Positions 34,901-46,100 of a DNA stretch of 64,000 bases are shown here, piece after piece (within the stretch, counting starts at the first letter, position 1; each line of letters begins with the position of its first letter). The position numbers and the translations under genes are program-made. This DNA is from Plotosus lineatus (Eukaryota; Chordata; Actinopteri; Siluriformes; Plotosidae): positions 55,533,080 through 55,597,079 of the forward strand of contig CM045729.1 in assembly GCA_024760905.1 (NCBI GenBank). The letters run 5' to 3'. Under the pieces are notes generated by a model. The model was not told the origin of the DNA and did no database searches. It worked only from the letters and a program-made list of their open reading frames with translations.

Positions 34901-37900
34901 GTCCAGCTCAGTTCCCATGGCAGCAAGCAGCTCCACACCCACGTCATCTTGGGTAAGATGACGGCCAAAGAATGCACTGTGTGTTCCATAGAGTTGGGTT
35001 CAAATCTTTGCTGCATAGCTGTGGCCCTGAGGTTATAGCCCAAGGCACTAGGGTGATTCACACCAATTGATCTGACTTTGATGCATGTTTTTAGAATAAA
35101 CAAGCCCCTTTTGAATGCATCTATCAGCATGGTGCATTCATCTGCAGAGAAGAAACAGTCCACCAAAAGGCTTCATGTCCTCTCTAAATTATTTCCTCAA
35201 TACCCACACACTAAAGAGGGCTGTCTGAGTCTGTCATTGAATTTCCTCCAAATATAAATTCAGGCTTTCTCTTCATGGCCAGCCAATGTGAGGACACAAA
35301 TGCTGCTTCTGCACAATGATATGAACAGAGTTTAAGGGACTTCCCAGAGTTCACAGAATGTATAAGGATGTGTGAGAGTGCAGGAAAAGGGCAGACTGGT
35401 GTGGTATAACCTGCATTGTTCTAGTGAAAGTACCTGGACTACAGCCAATGTCTCAGTCAATGACGTAAGCTGTCTAGGACAGTGTAACTGGGGCTATCAT
35501 TACAACATCATTGTCTTAGTGTCATTTCATCTGCTGATAATGGTTTCTTGAAGGGAAGTACGAAGCATAGACTGCTTGTAATATCTGCAAGAAAATAATT
35601 TATTTTTGCCTGTTTTTTTTGCGTCTTTTATAAATCTCCATAAACTCCAAAAATCGTTTTGATTAGTTCAGCATAAAAGCAGTTATTCTTATTGTAACTG
35701 AAAACATACAATCAACTATGGGTGGCAAGGAGCTGTCAAAAGATTTGAGGAACGCACACTCCAAATTAAAACCCAAGAAATGAAGAAATGTTTTTAAAAT
35801 GTTACAGAAAAATAGTACTATTAAAACCCTTTCCAGATCATTTCTTCTACTTCTTTTTCTTTTGGCTTTTTCCCCTTTCTCGGGAGTCGCCACAGCGAAA
35901 GATCTGATTTGCACATTTGATTTGGCATAGGTTTTTACGTCGGATGCCCTTCTTGTCATAACTCTTTTTGCAAGGGACAGAAACATGCTGACGGCTTTGC
36001 AGCTACTCTTTACGAAAGTCAGCAATGGTTCTTTTACATGCCTCACACCATAGACAGTGGGAGACATGGCCCACCTTTGATAACCCAGTTAGCTGCACTG
36101 GGGGGGACAGTGACAACCTTGTGGGGACTCGAACCCCCAACCTTAGGATCAGCGATCCTGCGCCCTATCCACTAGACCACCACTGCCCCCCCTTTAATTC
36201 CTCCAAACTTGATGGAAGAGTGAGAAGGTCAGAGAGACTGTGACAGATTTTAAGCAGGTTTGGGAATTTTTGGCAAAAGCCAATACAGCAAATCATACAA
36301 AGAACATTATAACTACAGTAAAGATAGGGCAGTGGTGCCCTGGTGGTAAAAGGTGCTGGATCGCTCATCCTAGGGTTGGGGGTTCAAGTCCCACTCTTTA
36401 CAAGGTTGTCACTGTTCCGCCAGTGACGCGAACTGGATTATCAAAGGCCGGCCATGTGTCTCACTGTCTATGGTGAGTGGCATGTAAAAGAACCATTGCT
36501 GACTTTCGACAAGAGTAGCTGCAAAGCCGTCAGCGTGTTTTTGCCTCTTGCTAAGGGTTGTGTCTGGAAGGGCATCTGACGTAAAACACAATTCCAAAAT
36601 CAAATATGCGAATCATCAATATGACTTACATGAAGATGGAGGCAAATGATTCGCTGTGCTGACCCCTCAAGGGAACAGCCAAAAGGAAAAGAATAAGAGA
36701 CCTATAGTGAAGCATAGCTGGTAGCATCCTGTTATTGTGGTGTCCTTTTGTAGCAGGGACTGTCAAGATATTAGGGAAACATTGATGGGGAAAATAACTG
36801 TCAAATTCTTGAGGAAAACCTGATGCCTTCTTCCAAAAGGTTGCCAATGAGAAGAAGGTTCACTTTTCAACATGACAATGACAAAGTTGACCACACAGTG
36901 ATGAATGAGTTTTTGAATGGCCCTGATTAAACCCTCTTGAAAATCTGTAGATTAACTTGAAAATTGTGGTCCACAATCACCATTAAATTCGACTGACCTT
37001 TCACAGTTGAGTAAAGAAAAGTGGGAAAACATTGTGTCAACAGGTGTCGACAGTTGGCAACCCAACAGAGACATGGTGGTAATCAAAGCAAAGGGTGGTT
37101 CCAAAAATACTTACGCAGGGGTGTGATCATTTCACCATCACAGTGATGTTGGTTTAATACTTTTTATATGATTTTTCACTTGGCTGTTATAGGTTGCATT
37201 GGGTAAATACAGCTGGAAAAAATGTGTATCTTCAATATAGACTGCATAGCAACAAATGTACATGTTTTGAAGGGAGCAATTTTTTACACCCACTGTATAT
37301 TTTACTATGTCTTGAGTGGCAAATTTTATCCAATAAAATGGATATTAATTCAGTGTTTTTATCAGTAACTCATATAACTCATATTTTCCAGTGATTGTCT
37401 AAGAAAATGTTGCTCCTCTGCTGAATCTTGCTTCTTACTACTCCTCGCCACTGTTACTCTTAGTCTGCTCACTTAGCTAAGTAGACAAGGCACAGCTGGT
37501 AGGGGATTGTGTGTATTTATAAATGTGCTCTAAAAATAATATTCTTTATAGTAAAATAGTATTCTGCCTCAGTCTGTGCCTCAGCAGGCTAGGGATGATT
37601 CTGCAGACAGGAGACTGAGACATGAGAAGCGTGGGGCCTGTTTTACTGTATGAACCACTTAAATGTGGCATCTGACAACATTGAAGGTCCTGTGGTGAGG
37701 GGGGAAAAGGTTTTGTGTGGCCAACTGTATTGTTGTGCAAGCTTTTCTTCTTTGGACATCAAGTTCTTTCTCTATGGAGGAACATCCTGCCAATGGACAT
37801 ATTAAAACATCAAGGGTTAGTTCTGTGTAGCCATACTGCATAACTAACTCTGGTCTGGTCTCATCAGTTTTTTAGAAGAGGAGCCTTTTTTTTGAAAGTG

Positions 37901-40900
37901 CTTCATGGGATATTGATTCAAGTCTCTGGAATCCTTCCAAAAAAAGTAATAGAATGGTCCAACCTAAATGTCATAAACCAGATGATCAAAGTGTTTGTGG
38001 AAAGACGCCTTCTTGATGTGGTTTGTGACCACTGAGAAGACAAGACAGATTAATCTCCTTCATATCCTCTGTTTGCAGATATGATCATTCGAGTTGACTT
38101 CCCAGGGTCCCAGGTCCAGGTTGTCCCACCTATTCCTCTTGCTCTCAAGCCATTCCAAACAGAGTAGTCATTCTCGAGTGTCCCTGGACTATCTGACCAA
38201 ACACACAAAAGATCTCTTCATCTTTTAAGAACTTTTGCCTCACCCTTCCTCATAGCACCTCATTGTGTTGGGACTCCCACAATTATATCACAAAATAATA
38301 GCAAATGCTTGTTTTTCAGAGCCCATCAGTGTAATTGTATCACCTACAGTGGCCTGATTCATTCTGCAACATTTCTTCATAGGCTCGAGGGCATGAGTAC
38401 CGGGAGGCAAAGAAGGCTGAAGAACAAGCAGCACTGCAGCAGATGAAAGATAAGCAAAGGAGGAAGGTATCAGAGTCAAAGTATTTTAAACATCATTTGC
38501 ACAAATATTTCATTAATGTTTTATTTTGGGACAACACAGTGATGTAGTGGTTAGCACATCCACCTCACAGCAAAAAAGCTCTTGGTTTAAGTCCCAAGCT
38601 CAGGCGTTTCTTTGTGTGGAGTTTGTATATTCTCATCATGTCTGAGTGGGCATCCTTCATGTACTCTGGTTTCTTCAAACAGTCCAAAGATGTGTACATA
38701 AGACTAATTGACTGTTCAAAATTGCCCATAGGGGTGAGTGTAAGTGTGAATGCTTATGTCTGTGTTGGCTCTGCAATCATCTGGAAGGCCATTCAGGGTG
38801 TGCCGTGCCTTCATCCAGTGTCAGTTGAGATAGGCTCCATTTGCCTCACACAGTGCGGAAAATATTCGCATTAGGCCAACTGTATATTATTAAATTGCCC
38901 CTAGATGTGAATGGGTGGGAAAGGTGGTGTGTTTCTGTTGCCCAGCAATGGTCTGGTGGGCTGTTCAGAGTGTCCCTTGCTGGAGATAGCTAGAAACGGC
39001 TCCAGCCTCTCTGTGACCCTAATTTTGGAAATGAAATGAAAACAAATTCAATTAAATATTTTGCGTTGATTTTAGAGGCCGAGTGAAAAATGCAAGAGAT
39101 TAAAAAGTTCTGAAATATTCAGACAATCATGCCACATTCGTATATTGTATATTTATCTCATATGCAAGTTTATGCAAGATAATTATCAAACGTTCACTAA
39201 TGATATATAATACTGTATTTGTTCCTCAGATAAACTTCATGACATTGACGAGCTACCATATAATGTTTCATCAACCGAGAATTAACAAGGTGTATCTTCC
39301 ATGAAATTGCAGATAGCCCTTGTTAATTCTTGGTTGAGGGCGTATGTTATTAGGTGTATTCGGACTGTCGACATTCAGAATCCATGAAAGTAAACCATCT
39401 TAACAATGTGCATGCATGGTAGCACTGATGCAGTCAGGCCTATATTATAAAGCAGTTAAGCATATTGATAAAATAGAGGAAATTCATTTTCTGGATCACT
39501 TAATCCTAATTAGGATTGCAGGGAGGTTGGCGCCCGTCTCAGCCGACTCAGGACGAGTGGGTGCTGGATAGCTGTACTGGGAGGACAGTGACAACCCATG
39601 GAGACTGGGGCTTGAACCCCCAACCTTGGGATCAGTGATCCAGCGCCTTACCACCAGCCCACCACTGCCCCACCACCAGGCCACCATTGCCCTTATGGAG
39701 GGAATAGTAAAGTTGTATTGTAGTATTTCTACATTTTGTTTTGATGAAAATGACCAAGAGGAGAAAATAACTGAATGACTAAGTGGTATTGATAGTCTGT
39801 GATGAAGTGGTTGTGACTATATAAATAAGTGAAAAACAACTGCAGTCTCATGCAACTTACTCCAAGAAACTAGATGAGCCATTACTATCATGGATTAAGA
39901 TTCCATTAATTTATAATTTCCAGAGTGAAATTGTGGAAGAAAAACATAAACAAGAAGAGGAGGACAGGAAGAGGCAAATGGAAAATGAACGGCTGCGGTA
40001 AGAACACCTAATTCTAAAAGAACTTTACAAACCCATGGATGTCACGGTTAATCAGTGATCCAAGGAAATATGAATGGCTGTAAAATAACTCCCTGATGCA
40101 TGGGTCAGTCTGGAAGGATGTTATGAGATGGTGATATATTTGCTTCAGGGTGAACTCGGCCTTCCTAGACAGACTGGAGGCGAGAGGATCAGGTAGAACG
40201 TCTGAGTTGCTCCCCTGCACTCAGGAGCTTAGTAATGTCTGGCAGACGGCGGAACCACAGGACCCTGCCTCATCCACTGCACCCTTCCCATCACAGCTTG
40301 ACACTGACAGCGCAGCAGAGGAGGGTAACTCAGATTTATATGCCAGACATCGTGCGTGTTTAGTCTTAGACATTTCAAAGCATTTTTTTGTGATTCTTTC
40401 CATTGCAACATCACTTTGTATCAAAATGCAATTTGTCTCATGTGATTAATGTTGTGCAGAGCTCTGCCTCCCATTCCCAATATTATTTTTTGTCAAGCAC
40501 TCTTAGGCAATGTAGCATATTATGTAAATAAAAAAATAAGCCTCTAAATCCTCCTTGTGAGACAGAAATGTGGCGCAGTGAAGCCGTTTTAGTTGTGTAG
40601 AATGCATGATGTAGCAGTAAAGGCTATAGTTAATTAGGTGCACCCACTGAGAAAGGCCAATTCACTGACAGAAATAGTCATATTTGATGTTGGTTTGACT
40701 TGCATTCAAAACTGGAAAAATTGTTTGACAGCGGTCTGATTAGTATGATGTCAGAGTCAATGCTCGAAAAAATGGCTAGAAAAGTGGCAAAAGCTTTCTA
40801 TATTGCTTTTGTGCTCTGTTCTTATTGGCACACATGCGTTGGTCTTCAAACGACCTACATTAGACCTTCACTCAGGTTAAAACAATGCAATTAACACACA

Positions 40901-42294
40901 ATTTACAGTATTAAACAGTTAATCATGTCTCCGCTATCTTAAACTACCCGAAACAAGATTTATACGAAATAATTTCATGTACACTTAATGTATTTGTAAA
41001 TGAACTTTTAATGTATAGAATTTAATTTTACGTATTGCTTACGTGGATGAAAGATAACTGGGAAATCCTCAACATGGCTTTATATAAACATTCGGATTTA
41101 AAAGATTTATAGTTTGATTCATTGTCTGGCTGGCCACAGGCTTAAACCATCTCCACATTTGAAAATTCCTTTCTTTTTTGCCAAGAGGGGTGGCTGGGGC
41201 TGACTTTTCCGTGAGCTAGCACTGTTTATGGAGCACATGCCGCATGACAGTGCAGGATTAATGCGCCGTTCACCTTCTGTCTGTCTGCTATTATAGGATA
41301 CTTAATGATACATTATGTGTGTACATTCTGCCTAATTTGAATCGGTGCAATATGTTTGAATCATTAGCAGACGCTTGACCCTCAGCCAAGGTTTGGGTTG
41401 AGCCAGGACTAATTCAAAAATGTACAGATCTGTCTATGACTGCTAAAGACATTCAATTTCACTTATAATTGTCCTGCGCTGCCTCTCAGCTGTCTGTGGT
41501 CCTTGTCAGTGTAATGTTGTGCACACTGGACCTTTCCTGATGGCTCTGGACATCTGGTGTTTATACTGTATAGCTCATACACACTCTATAGCATGTCTAT
41601 AAGGCCCTGGCATCATGTGTTGCAATCCTTCACTGAGTGACACTCATTCCATCCATCTTAATTAGTACAGTGATTAAGCTCAGAGAATGTCACCACTTGC
41701 CTTACTCAATTCTGTCTGCGGCTCTATCCAAGCAGTTGGAGCAAGTCTGTGACGTTGGTATTGGGGACGCATGATTAGGACATGTGTGCAACAGGGCTTG
41801 TTTTGCACATTAGCATGTGGTGAGAGGACTGGGATGACACTGTGTGTGGAATGGGTTGGCAGCAGTACTGCGGTGTAGCACTCCCACCCTGTCTGTCCTG
41901 CTGCATGAACTAGATGAACCAGCAGGAAGATTCAGTCAAACTGCTGAGGCGCAGGCTCAATCTGGAATGGGATGGATTAGGATGTAATAGGATGGCTTGT
42001 GGGATTGGATGAACAGTCTTACCACGCTACCATGGTGCTCCACTTTTCATCATGCCTCATATTCAATGCCAGTGCATGAAAACAGTCTTTAAACTAATTT
42101 GTTCTCCTTTTCAAGTAAGATTGAATGTTCCTAAATTGTACATTTTCTGTGTTTTTCTTGTAGATACTGACACCAAATGGGTAGTAATGAAACTTCTGTG
42201 TAAGTTTCCTTACTGTGATCAAGAGTATCTTGAAGACATCGTCTCTCAGTGTAACGGCAATTACCAGCAAGCTCATGATCTGCTCAGTTCTTAA
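31844..42294 (+). CDS. epsti1: epsti1, epithelial-stromal interaction protein 1 (5' end missing)
   Basis: Ten exons join in frame through GT-AG introns: 31844-31902, 32783-32866, 32962-33035, 33137-33220, 34261-34334, 34868-34952, 38383-38466, 39924-39997, 40149-40324 and 42164-42294 (TAA 42292-42294), about 307 residues. The product follows vertebrate EPSTI1 along its length: YTMIPP start (YTLIAP in mammals), RWKEENRPGPIQLPPERLGG, a charged coiled-coil middle (QQSKIQKKLKQEE, AEEQAALQQMKDKQRRKSE) and VNSAFLDRLEARG near the end. The last exon adds a small domain (LLCKFPYCDQEYLEDI, CNGNYQQAHDLL) that looks like a CUE/UBA ubiquitin-binding fold, which is inference. EPSTI1 is known as an interferon-inducible coiled-coil protein linked to macrophage activation and antiviral responses. 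The first coding exon(s) and promoter were not found. Introns carry SINEs. Confidence 0.95.
32110..32545 (+). mobile_element. tRNA(Ser)-like SINE, ATGA-type tail, in epsti1 intron
   Basis: Head GGGACAGTGGTGGCCTAGCG, box B-like GAGTTCAAGTACC, body CAGCTAACTGGGATATCAAA and CCATTGCTGACTTTCG. The tail CGAGCTGTCCAGGATGTACTCTG..AAGCGGTT is partly doubled (a second GGCTGAGATAGGCTCCAG..AAGCCGTT at 32463). Confidence 0.85.
32783..32866 (+). CDS. epsti1: epsti1 exon
   Basis: 84 bp, acceptor TTCCTGCAG, donor CTTG|GTAATT. Encodes the most conserved block, EEVWQRWKEENRPGPIQLPP. Confidence 0.93.
32962..33035 (+). CDS. epsti1: epsti1 exon
   Basis: 74 bp, acceptor TGTTTAATAG, donor AAAAG|GTGCAG. Encodes GGNKSLFEVRQGQQVSAQQS, the GGSQSETEVRQKQQL-type block of mammals. 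Confidence 0.9.
33137..33220 (+). CDS. epsti1: epsti1 exon
   Basis: 84 bp, acceptor TTTTTCAACAG, donor CAGATG|GTGACA. Coiled-coil segment starting LKQEEMDRIRRQK. Confidence 0.92.
33335..33675 (+). mobile_element. tRNA(Ser)-like SINE, ATGA-type tail, in epsti1 intron
   Basis: Well-preserved head GGGGGCAGTGGTGGTCGAGT, GGATCGCTGATCC, box B GGTTCGAGTCTC; body; tail GGTGAGCTGTCCAGGGTGTA ending in AGAAAATGAACTGAATG. Confidence 0.92.
34261..34334 (+). CDS. epsti1: epsti1 exon
   Basis: 74 bp, acceptor TTCTTTGCAG, donor GAGAT|GTATGT. Encodes SNTLEIKEKKKQEQRKELYQ. Confidence 0.9.
34868..34952 (+). CDS. epsti1: epsti1 exon
   Basis: 85 bp, acceptor TTTTGGTTTGCAG, donor TCTTGG|GTAAGA. Encodes KREAHLQKLERSSS and a serine-rich stretch ending in SSW, as in mammals. 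The following intron (3.4 kb) holds two SINEs and a Tc1 relic. Confidence 0.88.
35849..36190 (-). mobile_element. tRNA(Ser)-like SINE with RTE-type tail, in epsti1 intron
   Basis: Tail TCTTTTGGCTTTTTCCCC..GGAGTCGCCACAGCGAAAGA, body, head with CGAACCCCCAACC and GGATCAGCGATCC. Confidence 0.92.
36327..36690 (+). mobile_element. tRNA(Ser)-like SINE with RTE-type tail, in epsti1 intron
   Basis: Head GGGCAGTGGTGCCCTGGTGG, box B GGTTCAAGTCCC, body, tail TGGAAGGGCATCTGACGTAA then GATTCGCTGTGCTGACCCCT and GCCAAAAGGAAAAGAA. It lies about 140 bp from an opposite-strand copy of the same subfamily (35849-36190). Confidence 0.92.
36700..37295 (+). mobile_element. Decayed Tc1-like element, 3' half
   Basis: Degenerate transposase traces: a GGSVM.W-type block near 36710-36770, FQHDND (36870) with the second aspartate, and NPLENL-like residues near 36935. 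The right terminus is TTTTTACACCCACTG followed by TATA at 37295. Many stops; left end missing. The region 37300-38380 beyond is unassigned intron. Confidence 0.6.
38383..38466 (+). CDS. epsti1: epsti1 exon
   Basis: 84 bp, acceptor TTTCTTCATAG, donor AGGAAG|GTATCA. Encodes ARGHEYREAKKAEEQAALQQ and MKDKQRRK. Confidence 0.93.
38528..39050 (+). mobile_element. tRNA-derived SINE (second fish family), in epsti1 intron
   Basis: Head ACAGTGATGTAGTGGTTAGC with box B-like GGTTTAAGTCCC, then the fish core TGTGTGGAGTTTGTATATTC, CTTCAAACAGTCCAAAGATG, AAATTGCCCATAGGGGTGAG and GTTGAGATAGGCTCC. A second tail (38890-39040) repeats 'ATGTGAATGGGTGGG..GGCTCCAGCC'. Resembles mermaid-type SINEs, from memory only. 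Confidence 0.65.
39478..39692 (-). mobile_element. tRNA(Ser)-like SINE, ATGA-type tail, internally deleted
   Basis: Tail (ATTTTCTGGATCACTTAATC..CAGCCGACTC) joins directly to the head region (GAACCCCCAACCTTGG, GGATCAGTGATCC); the ACCATTGCTGACTTTCG body is gone. The head's CACCACTGCCC end is doubled. Confidence 0.8.
39924..39997 (+). CDS. epsti1: epsti1 exon
   Basis: 74 bp, acceptor ATAATTTCCAG, donor CTGCG|GTAAGA. Encodes SEIVEEKHKQEEEDRKRQME. Confidence 0.92.
40149..40324 (+). CDS. epsti1: epsti1 exon
   Basis: 176 bp, acceptor TTTGCTTCAG, donor GAGG|GTAACT. Begins VNSAFLDRLEARGSG, the EPSTI1 signature, then a low-complexity Ser/Pro/Thr-rich linker. Confidence 0.93.
42164..42294 (+). CDS. 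epsti1: epsti1 terminal exon (CUE/UBA-like)
   Basis: Acceptor TTTTTCTTGTAG. Encodes DTDTKWVVMKLLCKFPYCDQ, then EYLEDIVSQCNGNYQQAHDL and LSS before TAA. The pattern 'L...FP..D...LE.....C.GNY..A.DLL' is that of CUE/UBA three-helix domains. Confidence 0.88.
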
Positions 42295-42369
42295 ATGAGA
42301 CTGTTTGAATGTGTAATGTTTGGTGTTGAGGATAGCGTAGCTAAATTTTTACGATCTTAGCTACATTCA

Positions 42370-42375
42370 ATTAAA
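42370..42375 (+). promoter_or_regulatory. epsti1: Candidate polyadenylation signal of epsti1
   Basis: ATTAAA, the commonest variant signal, about 75 nt after the epsti1 stop, followed by a T-rich and GT-containing stretch. No canonical AATAAA was seen earlier. Confidence 0.3.
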
Positions 42376-42454
42376 AATTCTACTTGCTACTTTTTCCCCT
42401 TTTCCCTAGTAGTTCAATGTAAGTTTGAATCAAATAACTAACAAATATCATCAT

Positions 42455-42797
42455 CATCAGTTCATTTTCTGTAACCGCTCAATCCTAATTTGGGTCGTGC
42501 GGAGGCTGGCACCCATCTCAGCCGACTCCCGGCAAGTGCAGAGTACACTCTGGACAGCTCGCCAGGCCATCGCAGGGCGGAAACACGCTGACGGCTTTGC
42601 AGCTACTCTTGTCGAAAGTCAGCAATGGTTCTTTTACATTCCTCACACCATAGACAGTGAGAGACATGGCCGGCCTTTGATAATCCAGTTAGCTGTACTG
42701 GGGGGGACAGTGACAACCTGTGGTGAGTGGGGCTTGAACCCCCAAACTTAGGATCAGTGAATCAGCACCTATACCACTAGGCCACCACTGTCCCCAA
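42455..42797 (-). mobile_element. tRNA(Ser)-like SINE, ATGA-type tail
   Basis: Tail TTCATTTTCTGTAACCGCTC and CTGGACAGCTCGCCAGGCCA, body, head with GAACCCCCAAAC. Directly downstream of epsti1. Confidence 0.9.
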
Positions 42798-42831
42798 CTA
42801 ACAAACATATTGTAAATAAATAACAAAATAT

Positions 42832-43130
42832 GGAAGTGGTGGCCTGGTGGTAAGGTGCTGGATTACTGATCACCAGGTCGGGAGGTTCAAGCCCGATGAC
42901 TATGGTTGTCACTGCTGCCCAAACCCCCCAGTGCAGCTAAGACTTTTGTCAAGAGTAGGCTGTATTGCCATCAGTGTGTTTCTGCCCTGTAACTTCAGCT
43001 GTCCAGAATGTACTCTGCCCTTGCCCAGAGTCGGCTGAGATGGGCGTCAGCCTCCCTACAACCCTAATTAGGATTAACCAGTTTAGAAAATGAATGAATG
43101 AATAAACAAATGAATGAATAAATAAATAAA
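42832..43130 (+). mobile_element. tRNA(Ser)-like SINE, ATGA-type tail, body shortened
   Basis: Head GAAGTGGTGGCCTGGTGG, box B-like GGTTCAAGCCC; a short body; tail AGCTGTCCAGAATGTACTCT ending in (ATGA)n and (AAATA)n. Confidence 0.85.
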
Positions 43131-43159
43131 TTTAAAAATCACTTACATCATCAAGCAGT

Positions 43160-43460
43160 GGGGCCAGTGATGTAGTGGTTAGGGTGCTGCGCTGATGATC
43201 AGAGGGTTGTGTATTCAAATCCCAGTTAAACCCCCACTGTGCTAAGACCCCTGGGCAAGGTCTGAACCACAAGTGTGCCTCTTTTCACCCAGCAGTATAA
43301 ATGGGTACCAGTAAAAATATACCGGGAAGGATGGCGAAGTACTGCGATGGACTAGCGTCCCATCCAGGAGGAGTTGTACTCCTAGTCGCATCAAGTTATG
43401 GAAACTGGGGATAAGCACTGGCCTGATGAGCCACTATGGCTTGGTGTAAAAAGCTCAAAC
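43160..43460 (+). mobile_element. tRNA(Met)-like SINE
   Basis: Head GGGGCCAGTGATGTAGTGGT with box B-like GTATTCAAATCCC, body GGTACCAGTAAAAATATACC, tail GGCCTGATGAGCCACTATGG and GTGTAAAAAGC. Same family as 14032-14341. Confidence 0.88.
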
Positions 43461-43499
43461 GGACTTTTGCTTTATCTCAAATCATGAAGGAATCAAGTT

Positions 43500-43501
<2 letters not shown>

Positions 43502-43548
<47 letters not shown>
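43502..43548. repeat. (TA)n microsatellite
   Basis: Pure TA tract. The flanking region 43550-44525 is unassigned. Confidence 0.95.
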
Positions 43549-43552
<4 letters not shown>

Positions 43553-44527
43553 GTGTAAATGTACATGGAGGTACATTCTTCCGTTATCACTGACTTGTGT
43601 GGAGCATAATAGCATTATGTTATATGTCTACATGGTATGTATTCTATTAGTGAATTGAAGAAGTTAATCAGGGCATAGTACTTTTTAGGTTCTTTAACAA
43701 ATGGATTGTTTGGCTATAGCATAGCAATTTTATATCTTGGGTTGGAAAAAAGCACTCCCACCACTGCAAGGCAAGTACTGTACACAAAGACATTAAAATC
43801 AAGAACTAAACAGTTTCACAAAGGAAACTTATTTTCTTTTAGTGACAACAAATAATTGTTCCTCCAAAACTAGCTGAACCTGTTACAGATATTATTATTC
43901 TGCCTTCCGAGTCATGAAGGATCACTTAAAAGATAAAAAAATGTGTGCCAATAGTCCGAGGAAACTTATTCAAGTCAAGATCAAAACATTGCTAACCACT
44001 ATACCATCGTGCTGCCATCAAGTTAAAATTGTACTTAATAATTTATATTAGAGAAGAAAAATAAAACCAAACCAACACACAGATTACTGGCCACATGACT
44101 GTTTTGTTGCATCCTGTACTGCGAATGAACTTAGTGCTTTAGCTGTTGCTGAATGTAGTCATGAAAAAAAAGTTTAATGGACTTTGGTGTTTCATCTTAC
44201 ACCAAGAGAGGAAGAGGGGACGAGGGGAAGAGTGCAGGTGTGTGTCGATGTGTGTGGTCAGAATCTTGATCCAACTATTACATCCTGCAGGATCAGGCTT
44301 TCCAACAGCATCAAAGTTAACGGAATAGGAGCACAGAGGCCTTTTCACCCAGCTCAAAGGAACATGCACTACATGCTGCAATCACCAATAATTTTGGTAC
44401 CACATGTTGACATTGAATCAAGATTAATCATATTCAAGTACAGGAAGGGCCGAAATTTGCACTTATGTTAATCTATCCCTCTATTAAATAGGCCATTTCC
44501 TGTTATAGCCAGTTTGCCTTTTGATCT

Positions 44528-44528
44528 T

Positions 44529-44586
<58 letters not shown>
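44528..44586. repeat. (GT)n microsatellite
   Basis: About 28 GT units. Confidence 0.98.
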
Positions 44587-44843
44587 ATATACAGCATAAA
44601 ACAGTAGAGAACACTGAAGGTTTAATAGGGGGTTTCCAATGTCTAAACCTACACAAAATAAACAAATCTGTCATCAGAAAAGACTGAATCTACAAGCAAG
44701 TTCAACATACATGATAAAAATGGACCTGAGAATTGTTTTTCTAGGCTACACAAAGAATTGTGTTTAATGAGAGATAATGAGAGAACCATCGACTCTATCC
44801 TAAGGGTACACGAGCCCAATAGCTCACATTTTCTATTCTGTAG

Positions 44844-44901
44844 AAACCTGCCGGACCCTGATTACCTCAGTAAAGGGGATTTCCTGCGGTTCCTCCCCTG
44901 A
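44844..44901 (+). other. Weak candidate terminal exon
   Basis: After an acceptor-like TTTTCTATTCTGTAG, a frame reads NLPDPDYLSKGDFLRFLP then TGA. It is compact and polar, like a real C-terminus, but I recognise no family and see no partner exon. The rest of 44590-46055 is unassigned. Confidence 0.15.
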
Positions 44902-46100
44902 ATTAGGTCACAGCATTACCCATATCACAAAAGAATTCTGAAGAGAAATAATAAAAACTATAGATTGTTTGAAACCACTGAATGCACCCTGAAGACATGG
45001 AGACCAATAAGCTTTTGAATGAAAAAAATATAAACTGATTTTCTTAACCAAACAACAACTACAACACAATAGTTTCATTAGATGTTGTGTTTGACAGCTA
45101 TCCAAATGTCATGAGAAAGAAAGGTCATATTCTAAACTATGAGTAATACTCGGTGCAGTTTTTCCAAAATCATCTGAAATGGGAAAAAATATGGTAATGA
45201 AATACAGCCTAGCCCTTTACAACAAAAACATGACTGAAATTATTACCTGAGTTGGTTTAAACTCTAAATGATATGGCTTTTTCTTTTCTTTTCTTTTTTT
45301 TTTCCACAAAAGGTCATAGCATTTTACCTCTCTCAGACATAGATATCATTTTTTTTTCTTGGAAGGAAGGATATTTAAGGTCGGTAAAGGACCTTAATGT
45401 GAACTGGAAAAGCATGCCTTTTGCAGGGCTGTAACATGCAGAAATCTCCACAACAACCACAACTGAGTCACTCTGCTTCCTGGGGAAAAATCGGCTCCAT
45501 GAAAGAGAGACCATGCAGGCACGCCTTGGCTGCTGATGAACAGTGCTGACAGTTTGCTGACTTTTTTTTCTTTTTGCACTCTCGCACACTCTCTCACACT
45601 TACACCCATACAAGCAATGAAACTACCCAACGATGGAGCTAACCCATTCACTAGTATTAGAATCTGTATGTTTTACAGTAAATATATCACTCCTCTGTAA
45701 GTAATCCGGTTTAATACCTTTATAACAATCTAAATGATGTATGCAACATTAGGCATGATAATGCCGTTATAAATAGTATTCAGGGAATTTTGTAATGATT
45801 AAAGTAAGACTGCTTTGTTTCCTCGCCATCATTCTTCAACTTCACTACATATAAATTAGAAATGGATGGTAAAAAATAGACTCCAGATGCACTTCAGAGC
45901 GAAAACATGTTTTTTTTTTCACATCCAGAACACATGCACTCATGATATACCTATTACATCCTGCTGAAACAAAATCAGCATAGAATTTGTTAAATACACT
46001 TTTAAAATACAACTTGTTACATTCAAACATTAATTTTATGATGAATAAACTACTTATTCCTGTCGGCTTTTTCCATTTATCAGGGGTCGCCACAGCTGAT

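Noticed and set aside
38083..38166. Extra epsti1 exon after TTTGCAG (IIRVDFPGSQVQVVPPIPL, stop)
   Set aside because: Phase from the preceding exon gives an immediate stop, there is no match to EPSTI1, and the flanking exons already join in frame.
43425..43455. CTGATGAGCC in the tail of the tRNA(Met)-like SINE, as a hammerhead core
   Set aside because: It has a CUGAUGA start and a small GCC/GGC stem, but no GAAA follows the stem in this copy or in the copy at 14032, and no stem III or cleavage site can be formed.
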